A stretch of 64,000 nucleotides of DNA from Haematococcus lacustris (GCA_030144725.1 JASKMD010000030.1:1088525-1152524), one strand, 5' to 3'. Positions 1 to 11,908 are shown, numbered from the stretch's first letter. A program made the numbers and translations. The notes: generated by a model not told the origin, from the sequence alone.

Positions 1-332
1 CTAGGGCCTCCATTTGAGCCGGATCAGAAGTACCTACTAGCAGCCACTATCAGCCACTAGCAGCCACTAACTAGATCCGGCTCAAACAGTGTTATTGGGC
101 TGTGTGGAGTAAACCCAGTGCACATGGCACATGAGCCCGCCTACCACCTACACTATTGCCTGACCCGAGGGCTATGATGTAGAATTGGCATGACAAGACA
201 TGCACTAATTGAAAGCTGATGACAGCTCAAGTGGGGGGTGGCACACACTACTGCACCGCAGCAGGCTGCTGCTGCTGCTGGGCCTGGGGTGGCTTGTCTC
301 GCAGCCGCTTGTAGCCCAGGCCAGGGTACTCC
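1..332 (-). mobile_element. Fanzor element copy 0, 3' terminal stub
   Basis: On the minus strand this holds only the last ~28 codons of a Fanzor protein (EYPGLGYKRLRDKPP followed by a Gln-rich tail and a stop at 248-250) plus its 3' non-coding module, which runs off the window edge. Similarity to copies A and B stops abruptly at about 332, so the copy is 5'-truncated. The 3' module includes the block conserved in all copies (about 130-225) and the terminal hairpin. Identity with copies A and B was read by eye. It has no catalytic part and cannot encode a nuclease. Confidence 0.85.
13..86 (-). other. Fanzor 3' terminal hairpin (copy 0)
   Basis: A perfect 13-bp inverted repeat, tttgagccggatc (13-25) and gatccggctcaaa (74-86), encloses a 48-nt loop made of near-tandem cagccacta units. 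The same hairpin lies beyond the stop codon of copies A and B. TnpB/Fanzor families encode their guide RNA at the 3' end of the element, so this is a candidate scaffold end. The RNA role is inference. Confidence 0.6.
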
Positions 333-544
333 TAACTAAACAGCCTGTGTGTTGTCGTGAGGAGGTGCATGCACTACTGCGCAGATTTGTGTTTGATGGA
401 GCTGCCCCACTGGAAGGACAAGCGCCCCAGCCACAAGATGCAAGGCAGGGGATGGCAGGGGAGGATACGGAAAGGTGTGTCGCTCCTCCACACCCCGCTC
501 CTGCAGGACAGCACCAAGCTTGCCTCCCCTTCTCAACCAGCCTC

Positions 545-1417
545 TGCCACCTGCACTGCAGGATCGCACTGCTGGACAGTGACTCGGCCTTCAACTCAGT
601 CAGCTTTGCGAGCGATGCCCGCACCGTTGCCCGGCAGCAGCGGGACACCGACCATGCTACCGCAATCTTCGGTGCTGCACAACCTGGCCTCGCCTCAAGA
701 CCTTCACCGCCCGCTGCCTCAGCCCCTCGGCCCCACACTTCCCCCTCCCCACCCTCCTCCTCGCAGCCCTCGTCACAACCCTCTTCACACCACCCTCACC
801 CGGCAGCACTAGCAATGGCGAAGAGCAGTGAAGAGCTTGGTGCAGGGGCAGTGGGTGGGCGGGTGTGGGGCACAGGCTTGGCGGCGTGCCTGGATGAGGA
901 CGGACCCGTGGTGGTGGAGGAGGGGGGCTGCGGCCTGATTAGCTGGGCGGAAAAGGTGGAGCCGCACGGGCGTGGTGCAGCGTTGCAAGGAGGCGGGGCA
1001 GGAATGCTGGGTTTGGCTGTGAACACCACAGGCACGCAGGAGGCGGAGGAGTGGGTGGGAGGTGCTGCCCTGGCCCGCATGCCCGGCTTGGGCCAGAGCA
1101 GAGGTCAGGGGCCGGTGCTGCTGGCCGGGGAAGTGGAGGCCAGGCCGGCAGAGCAGTCGTGGCGGGACAGGGCGCGCCAGGCGCGCGCGGCGAAGCTAGC
1201 AGCAGAAGAACAGGAAGCAGCGAAAGCTGTGGGGGGTGGGCCAGCGGTGCCTGCTGGGTCTTCAAGTGCAGAGGCAGGGCTGGGGGAGGAGGGTGGTGGT
1301 GGAGGCGAGCCCTTGCAGCCAGCTGAGGCCAGGGCGCCGCTAGCCCTCACCTGGCGGGACAGGGCTAAGGCCAGGGCCCGGCCCAGCTTGCCGGGCACCA
1401 TGTCCGCTGGGGTGTAG
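545..1417 (+). CDS. Unassigned possible terminal exon
   Basis: An open frame runs from an AG acceptor-like site near 560 to a TAG at 1415-1417. The product is Ala/Gly/Glu-rich and contains two related basic segments, SWRDRARQARAAKLAAEE and LTWRDRAKARARP, separated by a Gly/Glu-rich stretch; this looks more like real protein than the Pro/Ser frames around it. I recognise no family. The first part, about residues 40-80, is Ser/Pro-rich and low complexity. It could be the last exon of a gene whose 5' exons are interrupted by, or lie left of, the Fanzor stub. Composition bias means it may also be spurious. Confidence 0.3.
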   Translation, partial: CHLHCRIALLDSDSAFNSVSFASDARTVARQQRDTDHATAIFGAAQPGLASRPSPPAASAPRPHTSPSPPSSSQPSSQPSSHHPHPAALAMAKSSEELGAGAVGGRVWGTGLAACLDEDGPVVVEEGGCGLISWAEKVEPHGRGAALQGGGAGMLGLAVNTTGTQEAEEWVGGAALARMPGLGQSRGQGPVLLAGEVEARPAEQSWRDRARQARAAKLAAEEQEAAKAVGGGPAVPAGSSSAEAGLGEEGGGGGEPLQPAEARAPLALTWRDRAKARARPSLPGTMSAGV

Positions 1418-2942
1418 GTACCCTGCTCGAACCTCGACTCCGTCACACCTAGCAGCAGGCCATCAGTGTTGCCCTCTCCCACTGAACCTCTAGCACCTTC
1501 AGCAACTCTCTTCTCATCCTATTACAATGTATATTGTGTGGGTTTGGATGAGCCTGTGCCAGGAAGCTCAGCGGCGCTGGCGCCAGCACGAGCAGGGGTT
1601 GGCAGCAGAGTGCACCGTGGCGGTGGTGTACCTGCGGCAGCAGTCAGTGGACGTGTGTGACAGCAGAGCGACCGTGAGCTGCATGCCATCACTGCGGAGG
1701 AAGTGATGGACCCAGGGGTTAAGGCCCTGGTGGGCTGGCTGGCAGCGGGCTGCAGGGCACCGCAGGCAGCGAATCAATGCAGCGAGCGGGTAGAAGGTGC
1801 ATAGGCAGGGCAGAGCAAGGCATGCTGGTAATGTCGAGTACAAGACTACGGTCTCGAGCCTTCATGGGCTGGTGCGCGAACAAAGAAGTGCCATGAAAGG
1901 ATACTGCTCATGTAGAGAAAATGTGGCAACGTTTAGAATCACGGTGTGGCGCTCACATCATGTCCATGTTCAAGCTGCATCACTGCATTTGGTGTCTATT
2001 TGGTGTCAATGCCGCATGCAGACCCAGGCATCATGTGAACACTGCAGTGTATGCACAGCAAAAGCCAATTATTTGTTCAGTCATTGGTGCGGAAGCTGCG
2101 AGCTAATCTAACTACCTCCCTTGGTGGGTCTGTCTGGCGGGTCCGATCTGCACCCCTGATCAATATATTTACCACAGCCATGCACCTGCATGAAGCTGCA
2201 ATGCGTAACAAGGGGCGAGTGCGTGGAGTGCCAATGGGCACCTGCAAGCACTGGTGCCATAGACTGGCCGCTGCTGCGAGCTAAACCCCGCTATTGTTCT
2301 GGCGATGTTGAGAATGGCAATAATGCCATGCCAGTGTGACGCAGGCAGTGATTCAGGTGAAGGCATCAGGTGGAGGAGGGTGGCAGTGACAGTGGAAACC
2401 TGCTGCCCCACACCCGAACATGACAAAACAGAAGCACACCGGCGTGCATAGATGAAGGACCTTCCTGCTTCCACTACCTGACCTAAAACCTGTACCCCGG
2501 CTGTGGCCCCCGCTGACTCTCCAGCACATGCTCCTCCCTGCACCCCCTACAGCCCCCCGTCCCTGCACAGCTCCCTCACCACCTGGCTGCGTTTTTCTAT
2601 TTTTAGCTCCATTTTCTAGTTTTTCCCACTCGTGGTGACTGAGCAGGAGGGCTGGCTCAAGACACGCCCCCACACCCTGCAGCCCAGCCTCCTGCACACC
2701 CTTCCGCACCCCAGCCTCCTGCACTCCGGGCAGCCTGGCCAGGCTGGGGAGGGGTTGTGAGCAGGAGAGGCCAAGTACCCAAAGAGTTGGTTGAGTAGGT
2801 TGGGTTTCTGGGCAGGCTCGGGCGGGCTGTGATGAGGACATGCTGAGTGACCGCCATCCAGGCTGGGTGCTGGCAGCCGCCAACATCCATGAGCCTGCAC
2901 GGCCCTCCCTCCCCCTGTCCTCCTTGCATGGCTGCCAGCACC
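1418..2942. other. Region without a recognised gene
   Basis: No convincing coding exon. A short frame at 1549-1707 (+) encodes about 52 residues with no family match. The 2670-2740 stretch carries imperfect repeats of a cagcctcctgca-type unit. The glycoprotein on the minus strand ends at 2943, so part of this is probably its 3' untranslated region. Confidence 0.5.
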
Positions 2943-5900
2943 TCACGCGGCGTAGACTCCTGCATGGTACGGAGATGCAAAAGGTGACGAGCTGTGGTGC
3001 ATCTGTCCCCCGGCTGGCGCCTGTGCGCTGCCAAAGCTGGTCAGGCCTTGGGGCTGCACTGCGCCTAGGGTGGTGTCCAGCGTGTTGAAGGCCAAGGTGA
3101 TCTGGGTTTCTGACGACAGAGGGTTGTGGACCATCTGTACGGGGGGCCCCTGCAAGCAGGGCCAGGAGCAGACCACACTGCCACTCCCAGAAAACAAGGA
3201 GTGGCGGCCTGGCCTAGTCCTCTCAGAAGTCTGCCTAACTTGCCCAAACCTGCCTTACCTGCTCACCAATCTGCCCCAAAACCTGCCCAAAACTTGCCCC
3301 AAACCTGCCCCAAACCCTGCCTGACCTGCCCTAAACCTTTGCTCCCAGTTGTAGCTGGCTCCTAGATGAGCCTAGAGACAGGGCAGGCAGTTGCATGCGA
3401 CATCCACACCAGCTCTCCCCTCTGGCCCCAGCAACTCCACCTGCCCACCTGCCCTGGGCCCTGAGTGCAGACTCACATGGCTGATGAACGCCTGTGGGGG
3501 TGGTTGCAGAGCAGCCAGGGCTGGCTGTGCGGCCATGAGCTTGACCACCAGTAGCCCCAGGGCCCCGGTGAGCAGCACCCCGGTCACCCCGCTGAACACC
3601 GCCACCACCACGGTGGACGTCATGCTGGTCAGGCCACTGCCGGATGTGAGCTGCAGAGCGGCGTTGGGTGTGGGAGCGCTCGCCATGACGCCTTGGGGGG
3701 GAAAGGTTGCAGCCGTGGCAGGAGGATGGCTGGCACCAGGGGGCACAGCCGTGGGCAGGGAGGGCTGGCGAGGTAAAGCTGGCTGGGTGGGTGGCGGGGA
3801 GGTGGAGGTGGGGCTCCATGGCCGCAAGGACGGCGCTGGGCTTAGACCAACAGGTGAGGGTGGCTGTCGCGACAGCTGGGTTTGAGGGAGGGGGGGTGCA
3901 TCATGCGGGGGAGGGGGCATCCGCATGGGAAAGGATGGTTGGAGGGGGCTTTGCAAGATAAGCCATGGGGGGTCAGGGGGGCCAAGACTCGGCTGAAATG
4001 GTGCAGGCGGGGATGAATCAGATTGAGGTTGGGGGCTGGATGGCGGCGGGTCAGGGGAGGGAGGTGGGGGGCTGGGTGGCGGTGGATCAGGGGAGGGAGG
4101 TGGGGGGCTGGATGGCGGCGGGTCAGGGGAGGGAGGTGGAGGGCTGGGCGGGGGTGGGTCAGGGGAGGGAGGTGGAGGGCTGGGCGGGGGTGGGTGAGGG
4201 GAGGGAGGTGGGGGGCTGGGTGGGGGCGGGTCAGGGGAGGGAGGTGGGGGGCTGGGTGGCGGTGGGTCAGGGGAGGGAGGTGGAGGGCTGGGCGGGGGTG
4301 GGTCAGGGGAGGGAGGTGGGGGGCTGGGTGGCGGTGGTGATGGGGAGGGAGGTGGGGGGCTGGGCGGGGGTGGGTCAGGGGAGGGAGGTGGGGGGCTGGG
4401 TGGCGGTGGTGATGGGGAGGGAGGTGGGGGGCTGGGTGGCGGTGGGTCAGGGGAGGGAGGTGGAGGGCTGGGCGGGGGTGGGTCAGGGGAGGGAGGTGGG
4501 GGGCTGGGTGGGGGCGGGTCAGGGGAGGGAGGTGGGGGGCTGGGTGGCGGTGGTGATGGGGAGGGAGGTGGGGGGCTGGGCGGGGGTGGGTCAGGGGAGG
4601 GAGGTGGGGGGCTGGGTGGCGGTGGTGATGGAGAGGGAGGTGGGGGGTTGGGCAGGGGTGGGTCAGGGGAGGGAGGTGGGGGGCTGGGTGGCGGTGGTGA
4701 TGGAGAGGGAGGTGGGGGGCTGGGTGGCGGTGGTGATGGGGAGGGAGGTGGAGGGCTGGGCGGGGGTGGGTCAGGGGAGGGAGGTGGGGGGCTGGGTGGC
4801 GGTGGTGATGGAGAGGGAGGTGGGGGGCTGGGCGGGGGTGGGTCAGGGGAGGGAGGTGGGGGGCTGGGTGGCGGTGGTGATGGGGAGGGAGGTGGGGGGC
4901 TGGGCGGGGGTGGGTCAGGGGAGGGAGGTGGGGGGCTGGGTGGCGGTGGTGATGGAGAGGGAGATGGGGGGCTGGGCGGGGGTGGGCCAGGGGAGGGAGG
5001 TGGGGGGCTGGGTGGCGGTGGTGATGGAGAGGGAGGTGGGGGGCTGGGCGGGGGTGGGTCAGGGGAGGGAGGTGGGGGGCTGGGTGGCGGTGGTGATAGG
5101 GAGGGAGGTGGGGGGCTAGGCGGGGGTGGGTCAGGGGAGGGAGGTGGGGGGCTGGGTGGCGGTGGTGATGGAGAGGGAGGTGGGGGGCTGGGTGGGGGCG
5201 GGTCAGGGGAGGGAGGTGGGGGGCTGGGTGGCGGTGGTGATGGGGAGGGAGGTGGGGGGCTGGGCGGGGGTGGGTCAGGGGAGGGAGGTGGGGGGCTGGG
5301 TGGCGGTGGTGATGGGGAGGGAGGTGGGGGGATGGGGGGCGGTGGTGATGGGGAGGGAGGTGGAGGGCTGGGCGGGGGTGGGTCAGGGGAGGGAGGTGGG
5401 GGGCTGGGTGGGAGTGGGTCAGGGGAGGGAGGTGGGGGGCTGGGTGGCGGTGGTGATGGGGAGGGAGGTGGGGGGCTGGGTGGCGGTGGTGATGGGGAGG
5501 GAGGTGGGGGGCTGGGTGGCGGTGGTGATGGGGAGGGAGGTGGGGGGCTGGGCGGGGGTGGGTCAGGGGAGGGAGGTGGGGGGCTGGGTGGCGGTGGTGA
5601 TGGAGAGGGAGGTGGGGGGTTGGGCAGGGGTGGGTCAGGGGAGGGAGGTGTGGGGCTGGGTGGCGGTGGTGATGGGGAGGGAGGTGGGGGGCTGGGTGGC
5701 GGTGGTGATGGGGAGGGAGGTGGGGGGCTGGGTGGCGGTGGTGATGGGGAGGGAGGTGGGGGGCTGGGCGGGGGTGGGTCAGGGGAGGGAGGTGGGGGGC
5801 TGGGTGGCGGTGGTGATGGAGAGGGAGGTGGGGGGCTGGGCGGGGGTGGGTCAGGGGAGGGAGGTGGGGGGCTGGGTGGCGGTGGTGATAGGGAGGGAGG

Positions 5901-8900
5901 TGGGGGGCTGGGCGGGGGTGGGTCAGGGGAGGGAGGTGGGGGGCTGGGTGGCGGTGGTGATGGAGAGGGGGGTGGGGGGCGGGGCGGGGATGGGTCAGGG
6001 GAGGGAGGTGGGGGGCTGGGCGGGGGCGGGTCAGGGGAGGGAGGTGGGGGGCTGGGCGGGGGCGGGTCAGGGGAGGGAGGTGGGGGGCTGGGCGGGGGTG
6101 GGTCAGGGGAGGGAGGTGGGGGGCTGGGTGGCGGTGGTGATGGGGAGGGAGGTGCGGGGCTGGGTGGCGGTGGTGATGGGGAGGGAGGTGGGGGGCTGGG
6201 CGGGGGTGGGTCAGGGGAGGGAGGTGGGGGGCTGGGTGGCGGTGGTGATGGGGAGGGAGGTGGGGGGCTGGGTGGCGGTGGTGATGGGGAGGGAGGTGGG
6301 GGGCTGGGTGGCGGCGGGTCAGGGGAGGGAGGTGGGGGGCTGGGCGGGGGTGGGTCAGGGGAGGGAGGTGGGGGGCTGGGTGGCGGTGGTGATGGGGAGG
6401 GAGGTGGGGGGCTGGGTGGCGGCGGGTCAGGGGAGGGAGGTGGGGGGCTGGGCGGGGGCGGAGATGGGGATGGTGGTGGGGGGCTGGGCGGGGGTGGATC
6501 AGGGGAGGGAGGTGGGGGGCTGGGTGGCGGTGGTGATGGAGAGGGAGGTGGGGGGCTGGGCGGGGGTGGGTCAGGGGAGGGAGGTGGGGGGCTGGGTGGC
6601 GGTGGTGATGGGGAGGGAGGTGGGGGGCTGGGTGGCGGTGGTGATGGGGAGGGAGGTGGGGGGCTGGGAGGGGGTGGGTCAGGGGAGGGAGGTGGGGGGC
6701 TGGGGGGCGGTGGTGATGGGGAGGGAGGTGGGGGGCTGGGCGGGGGTGGGTGAGGGGAGGGAGGTGGGGGGCTGGGTGGCGGTGGTGATGGGGAGGGAGG
6801 TGGGGGGCTGGGTGGCGGCGGGTCAGGAGAGGGAGGAGGGGGGCTGGGTGGCGGTGGTGATGGGGAGCGAGGTGGGGGGCTGGGTGGCAATGGTGATGGG
6901 GAGGGAGGTGGGGGGCTGGGTGGTGGCGGGTCAGGGGAGGGAGGTGGGGGGCTGGGCGGGGGCGGAGATGGGGAGGGTGGTGGGGGGCTGGGCGGGGGTG
7001 GATCAGGGGAGGGAGGTGGGGGGCTTGGTGGCGGTGGTGATGGGGAGGGAGGTGGGGGGCTGGGTGGCGGCGGGTCAGGGGAGGGAGGTGGGGGGCTGGG
7101 CGGGGGCGGAGATGGGGAGGGTGGTGGGGGGCTGGGCGGGGGTGGATCAGGGGAGGGAGGTGGGGGGCTGGGTGGCGGTGGTGATGGAGAGGGAGGTGGG
7201 GGGCTGGGCGGGGGTGGGTCAGGGGAGGGAGGTGGGGGGCTGGGTGGCGGTGGTGATGGGGAGGGAGGTGGGGGGCTGGGTGGCGGTGGTGATGGGGAGG
7301 GAGGTGGGGGGCTGGGTGGCGGTGGTGATGGAGAGGGAGGTGGGGGGCTGGGTGGCGGCGGGTCAGGGGAGGGAGGTGGGGGGCTGGGCGGGGGTGGGTC
7401 AGGGGAGGGAGGTGGGGGCCTGGGTGGCGGTGGTGATGGGGAGGGAGGTGGGGGGCTGGGGGGCGGCGGGACAGGGGAGGGAGGTGGGGGGCTGGGCGGG
7501 GGCGGAGATGGGGAGGGTGGTGGGGGGCTGGGCGGGGGTGGATCAGGGGAGGGAGGTGGGGGGCTGGGTGGCGGTGGTGATGGAGAGGGAGGTGGGGGGC
7601 TGGGCGGGGGTGGGTCAGGGGAGGGAGGTGGGGGGCTGGGTGGCGGTGGTGATGGGGAGGGAGGTGGGGGGCTGGGCGGGGGTGGGTCAGGGGAGGGAGG
7701 TGGGGGGCTGGGTGGCGGTGGTGATGGGGAGGGAGGTGGGGGGCTGGGTGGCGGCGGGTCAGGGGAGGGAGGTGGGGGGCTGGGCGGGGGTGGGTCAGGG
7801 GAGGGAGGTGGGGGGCTGGGTGGCGGTGGTGATGGGGAGGGAGGTGGGGGGCTGGGTGGCGGCGGGTCAGGGGAGGGAGGTGGGGGGCTGGGCGGGGGCG
7901 GAGATGGGGAGGGTGGTGGGGGGCTGGGCGGGGGTGGATCAGGGGAGGGAGGTGGGGGGCTGGGTGGCGGTGGTGATGGAGAGGGAGGTGGGGGGCTGGG
8001 CGGGGGTGGGTCAGGGGAGGGAGGTGGGGGGCTGGGTGGCGGTGGTGATGGGGAGGGAGGTGGGGGGCTGGGTGGCGGTGGTGATGGGGAGGGAGGTGAG
8101 GGGCTGGGTGGCGGTGGTGATGGAGAGGGAGGTGGGGGGCTGGGTGGCGGTGGTGATGGAGAGGGAGGTGGGGGGCTGGGCGGGGGTGGGTCAGGGGAGG
8201 GAGGTGGGGGGCTGGGCGGGGGCGGAGATGGGGAGGGTGGTGGGGGGCTGGGCGGGGGTGGATCAGGGGAGGGAGGTGGGGGGCTGGGTGGCGGTGGTGA
8301 TGGAGAGGGAGGTGGGGGGCTGGGCGGGGGTGGGTCAGGGGAGGGAGGTGGGGGGCTGGGTGGCGGTGGTGATGGGGAGGGAGGTGGGGGGCTGGGTGGC
8401 GGTGGTGATGGGGAGGGAGGTGGGGGGCTGGGTGGCGGTGGTGATGGAGAGGGAGGTGGGGGGCTGGGTGGCGGCGGGTCAGGGTAGGGAGGTGGGGGGC
8501 TGGGCGGGGGTGGGTCAGGGGAGGGAGGTGGGGGGCTGGGTGGCGGTGGTGATGGGGAGGGAGGTGGGGGGCTGGGCGGGGGTGGGTCAGGGGAGGGAGG
8601 TGGGGGGCTGGGTGGCGGTGGTGATGGGGAGGGAGGTGGGGGGCTGGGTGGCGGCGGGTCAGGGGAGGGAGGAGGGGGGCTGGGTGGCGGTGGTGATGGA
8701 GAGGGAGGTGTGGGGCTGGGCGGGGGCGGGTCAGGGGAGGGAGGTGGGGGGCTGGGCGGGGGCGGGTCAGGGGAGGGAGGTGGGGGGCTGGGCGGGGGTG
8801 GGTCAGGGGAGGGAGGTGGGGGGCTGGGTGGCGGTGGTGATGGGGAGGGAGGTGCGGGGCTGGGTGGCGGTGGTGATGGGGAGGGAGGTGGGGGGCTGGG

Positions 8901-11337
8901 CGGGGGTGGGTCAGGGGAGGGAGGTGGGGGGCTGGGTGGCGGTGGTGATGGGGAGGGAGGTGGGGGGCTGGGCGGGGGTGGGTCAGGGGAGGGAGGTGGG
9001 GGGCTGGGTGGCGGTGGTGATGGGGAGGGAGGTGGGGGGCTGGGCGGGGGTGGGTCAGGGGAGGGAGGTGGGGGGCTGGGTGGCGGTGGTGATGGGGAGG
9101 GTGGTGGGGGGCTGGGCGGGGGTGGATCAGGGGAGGGAGGTGGGGGGCTGGGTGGCGGTGGTGATGGGGAGGGTGGTGGGGGGCTGGGCGGGGGTGGATC
9201 AGGGGAGGGAGGTGGGGGGCTGGGTGGCGGTGGTGATGGAGAGGGAGGTGGGGGGCTGGGTGGCGGCGGGTCAGGGGAGGGAGGTGGGGGGCTGGGCGGG
9301 GGTGGTGATGGAGAGGGAGGGGGGGGGCTGGGCGGGGGTGGGTCAGGGGAGGGAGGTGGGGGGCTGGGTGGCGGTGGTGATGGGGAGGGAGGTGGGGGGC
9401 TGGGTGGCGGTGGTGATGGAGAGGGAGGTGGGGGGCTGGGTGGCGGCGGGTCAGGGGAGCGAGGTGGGGGGCTGGGCGGGGGTGGGTCAGGGGAGGGAGG
9501 TGGGGGGCTGGGTGGCGGTGGTGATGGGGAGGAAGGTGGGGGGCTGGGTGGCGGCGGGTCAGGGGAGGGAGGTGGGGGGCTGGGCGGGGGTGGGTCAGGG
9601 GAGGGAGGTGGGGGGCTGGGTGGCGGTGGTGATGGGGAGGGAGGTGGGGGGCTGGGTGGCGGCGGGTCAGGGGAGGGAGGTGGGGGGCTGGGCGGGGGCG
9701 GAGATGGGGAGGGTGGTGGGGGGCTGGGCGGGGGTGGATCAGGGGAGGGAGGTGGGGGGCTGGGTGGCGGTGGTGATGGAGAGGGAGGTGGGGGGCTGGG
9801 CGGGGGTGGGTCAGGGGAGGGAGGTGGGGGGCTGGGTGGCGGTGGTGATGGGGAGGGAGGTGGGGGGCTGGGCGGGGGTGGGTCAGGGGAGGGAGGTGGG
9901 GGGCTGGGTGGCGGTGGTGATGGAGAGGGAGGTGTGGGGCTGGGTGGCGGCGGGTCAGGGGAGGGAGGTGGGGGGCTGGGCGGGGGCGGAGATGGGGAGG
10001 GTGGTGGGGGGCTGGGCGGGGGTGGATCAGGGGAGGGAGGTGGGGGGCTGGGTGGCGGTGGTGATGGAGAGGGAGGTGGGGGGCTGGGTGGCGGCGGGTC
10101 AGGGGAGGGAGGTGGGGGGCTGGGCGGGGGTGGTGATGGAGAGGGAGGGGGGGGGCTGGGCGGGGGTGGGTCAGGGGAGGGAGGTGGGGGGCTGGGTGGC
10201 GGTGGTGATGGGGAGGGAGGTGGGGGGCTGGGTGGCGGTGGTGATGGAGAGGGAGGTGGGGGGCTGGGTGGCGGCGGGTCAGGGGAGGGAGGTGGGGGGC
10301 TGGGCGGGGGTGGGTCAGGGGAGGGAGGTGGGGGGCTGGGTGGCGGTGGTGATGGAGAGGGAGGTGGGGGGCTGGGTGGCGGCGGGTCAGGGGAGGGAGG
10401 TGGGGGGCTGGGCGGGGGTGGTGATGGAGAGGGAGGGGGGGGGCTGGGCGGGGGGGGGTCAGGGGAGGGAGGTGGGGGGCTGGGTGGCGGTGGTGATGGG
10501 GAGGGTGGTGGGGGGCTGGGCGGGGGTGGGTCAGGGGAGGGAGGTGGGGGGCTGGGTGGCGGTGGTGATGGAGAGGGAGGTGGGGGGCTGGGCGGGGGTG
10601 GGTCAGGGGAGGGAGGTGGGGGGCTGGGTGGCGGTGGTGATGGGGAGGGAGGTGGGGGGCTGGGCGGGGGTGGGTCAGGGGAGGGAGGTGGGGGGCTGGG
10701 TGGCGGTGGTGATGGAGAGGGAGGTGGGGGGCTGGGCGGGGGTGGGTCAGGGGAGGGAGGTGGGGGGCTGGGTGGCGGTGGTGATGGGGAGGGAGGTGGG
10801 GGGCTGGGCGGGGGCGGAGATGGGGAGGGAGGTGGGGGGCTGGGCGGGGGTGGAGATGGGGAGGGGGGTGGGGGGCTGGGCGGGGGCGGGTCAGGGGAGG
10901 GAGGTGGGGGGCTGGGCGGGGGTGGAGATGGGGAGGGGGGTGGGGGGCTGGGCGGGGCTGATGGAGGGCTAGGTCTGGGTGGTGGTGGTGCTAGGGAGGG
11001 AGGGGGAGAGCTGGGTGTGGAGTACGGTGGGTCTGCATGCAAACAATCGTTGGGTATCACTGTCATGGTGCGACCTTGAGGGTCAGGCGGTGCTTGCAAC
11101 TATGAAGTGTTGGAGCTTGTGTCGTACCTGGAGGCGGTGACTTTGGCATTGGCGGTGGCCGTGGTGGGCGTGGTGGCGGTGGCGGTCTGGGTGGAGGGGG
11201 CGGTCGTGGGCTAGGTTTTGGAGGTGGGGTGTATGGAGGGGCTGCAGGCGGGGTTTGGGGAGCTGCAGGGGGCTGCCCGGGAGGTGGGTACTCTCTGACT
11301 CGACAGCTGTCCGCAGGCTCTGCAAACACCAGCAGCA

Positions 11338-11378
<41 letters not shown>

Positions 11379-11392
11379 AGCCATAGATCCAT
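2943..11392 (-). CDS. Giant extensin-like hydroxyproline-rich glycoprotein with signal peptide and C-terminal membrane segment
   Basis: Three-exon model on the minus strand: 11392-11128, 11032-3477 and 3149-2943 (GT-AG introns; summed length divisible by three; 2675 aa). Residues 1-25 are a signal peptide of MDLW plus an almost pure Leu run. A Pro-rich lead-in follows, then about 2,300 residues of [12 protein letters not shown] repeats with x mostly Asp or Ser. Near the end of exon 2 a hydrophobic segment (STVVVAVFSGVTGVLLTGALG and following) is a likely transmembrane helix, and exon 3 adds a 68-aa tail. In volvocine algae such SPPPP proteins are secreted, heavily arabinosylated wall or matrix components; a membrane-anchored form is inferred here. 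No pherophorin domain is visible. The last exon could continue, because a GTGAGG donor overlaps the stop. Confidence 0.75.
3240..3345. repeat. Short minisatellite
   Basis: Imperfect tandem aacctgcccaaa / cctgccccaaac units, roughly seven copies, inside the last region of the glycoprotein gene (intron between its exons 2 and 3). Confidence 0.7.
4030..10970. repeat. ~7-kb coding minisatellite, 36-bp unit
   Basis: About 190 tandem copies of a 36-bp unit of the ggtggggggctgggyggggg type. On the minus strand they encode [12 protein letters not shown]. The variable codon alternates between Asp (gtc/atc context) and Ser, giving a 72-bp higher-order period in many places. Rare variants (Thr, Ala, Tyr, Arg, His, Val, Gly or Leu substitutions) mark individual units. 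The plus strand is almost purely purine/G-rich with repeated G4-G6 runs. Confidence 0.95.
11128..11392 (-). CDS. Signal-peptide exon of the glycoprotein
   Basis: The ATG is at 11392-11390. The hydrophobic core is encoded by an uninterrupted CTG/CTT run (CAG-type microsatellite on the plus strand, about 11333-11380), giving some 18 consecutive Leu and then VFAEPADSC, a plausible cleavage region. The exon then turns Pro-rich ([16 protein letters not shown]) and ends at a GTACGA donor in phase 1. This matches the acceptor CATGCAG before 11032, which continues in frame as DPPYSTPSS. Confidence 0.65.
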
Positions 11393-11410
11393 CCAGCAAC
11401 GCAATGCCAC

Positions 11411-11437
11411 AGGGTTAGGGTTAGGGTTAGGGTCAAG
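11411..11437 (+). repeat. Interstitial telomere-like TTAGGG tract
   Basis: Three to four consecutive ttaggg units just upstream of the glycoprotein start codon on the opposite strand, followed by a degenerate copy. Confidence 0.7.
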
Positions 11438-11908
11438 CTGAACCCAACGCAATGCCACACAGCGCAGCATGTGGGACAAGCAGAGGAGAACCCTTTCGAC
11501 CGCACCGTGCAGGCGCTGCCGACCCTGGTGCTGAGGGGCTGGTGTGACTAAGAGTGAGTGTGCATGCGTCAGACTGGTGAGGCTCGGGGGGGTGAGGCCG
11601 TAGGGCGCGTTCGTGCTGTCAGACCACGGGCTCTCCCCCCTCCCCTACGCCCCCTCCCCTCCCCTACGGGGGGTAGGCGCACTGTAATGTGACCAGTGTA
11701 TATGTGCAGAATGCTGGGTGCTGCCTGTTGGTCAGTATAACGATGATGAGGATGATGATGATGGCAGCGCAGCATGAGGCAGCCAGCTGGAGTGGCTGCT
11801 GCCATGGCCACTCCTGCTGCTGCTGCTGCTGCTCTTGCCGCTGCTCTTGTTCCTGCTGCAGCTGCAGCCGCTGCTCTTCTTGCTGCCGCTGCAGCGGTGT
11901 CACTCACC

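Noticed and set aside
4648..10972. Very long plus-strand open frames (Gly-rich, or GGWVAVVMGREV-type repeats)
   Set aside because: They are mirror images of the Pro-rich coding repeat; the unit lacks stops by composition. No signal peptide, splice structure or unique domain supports them.
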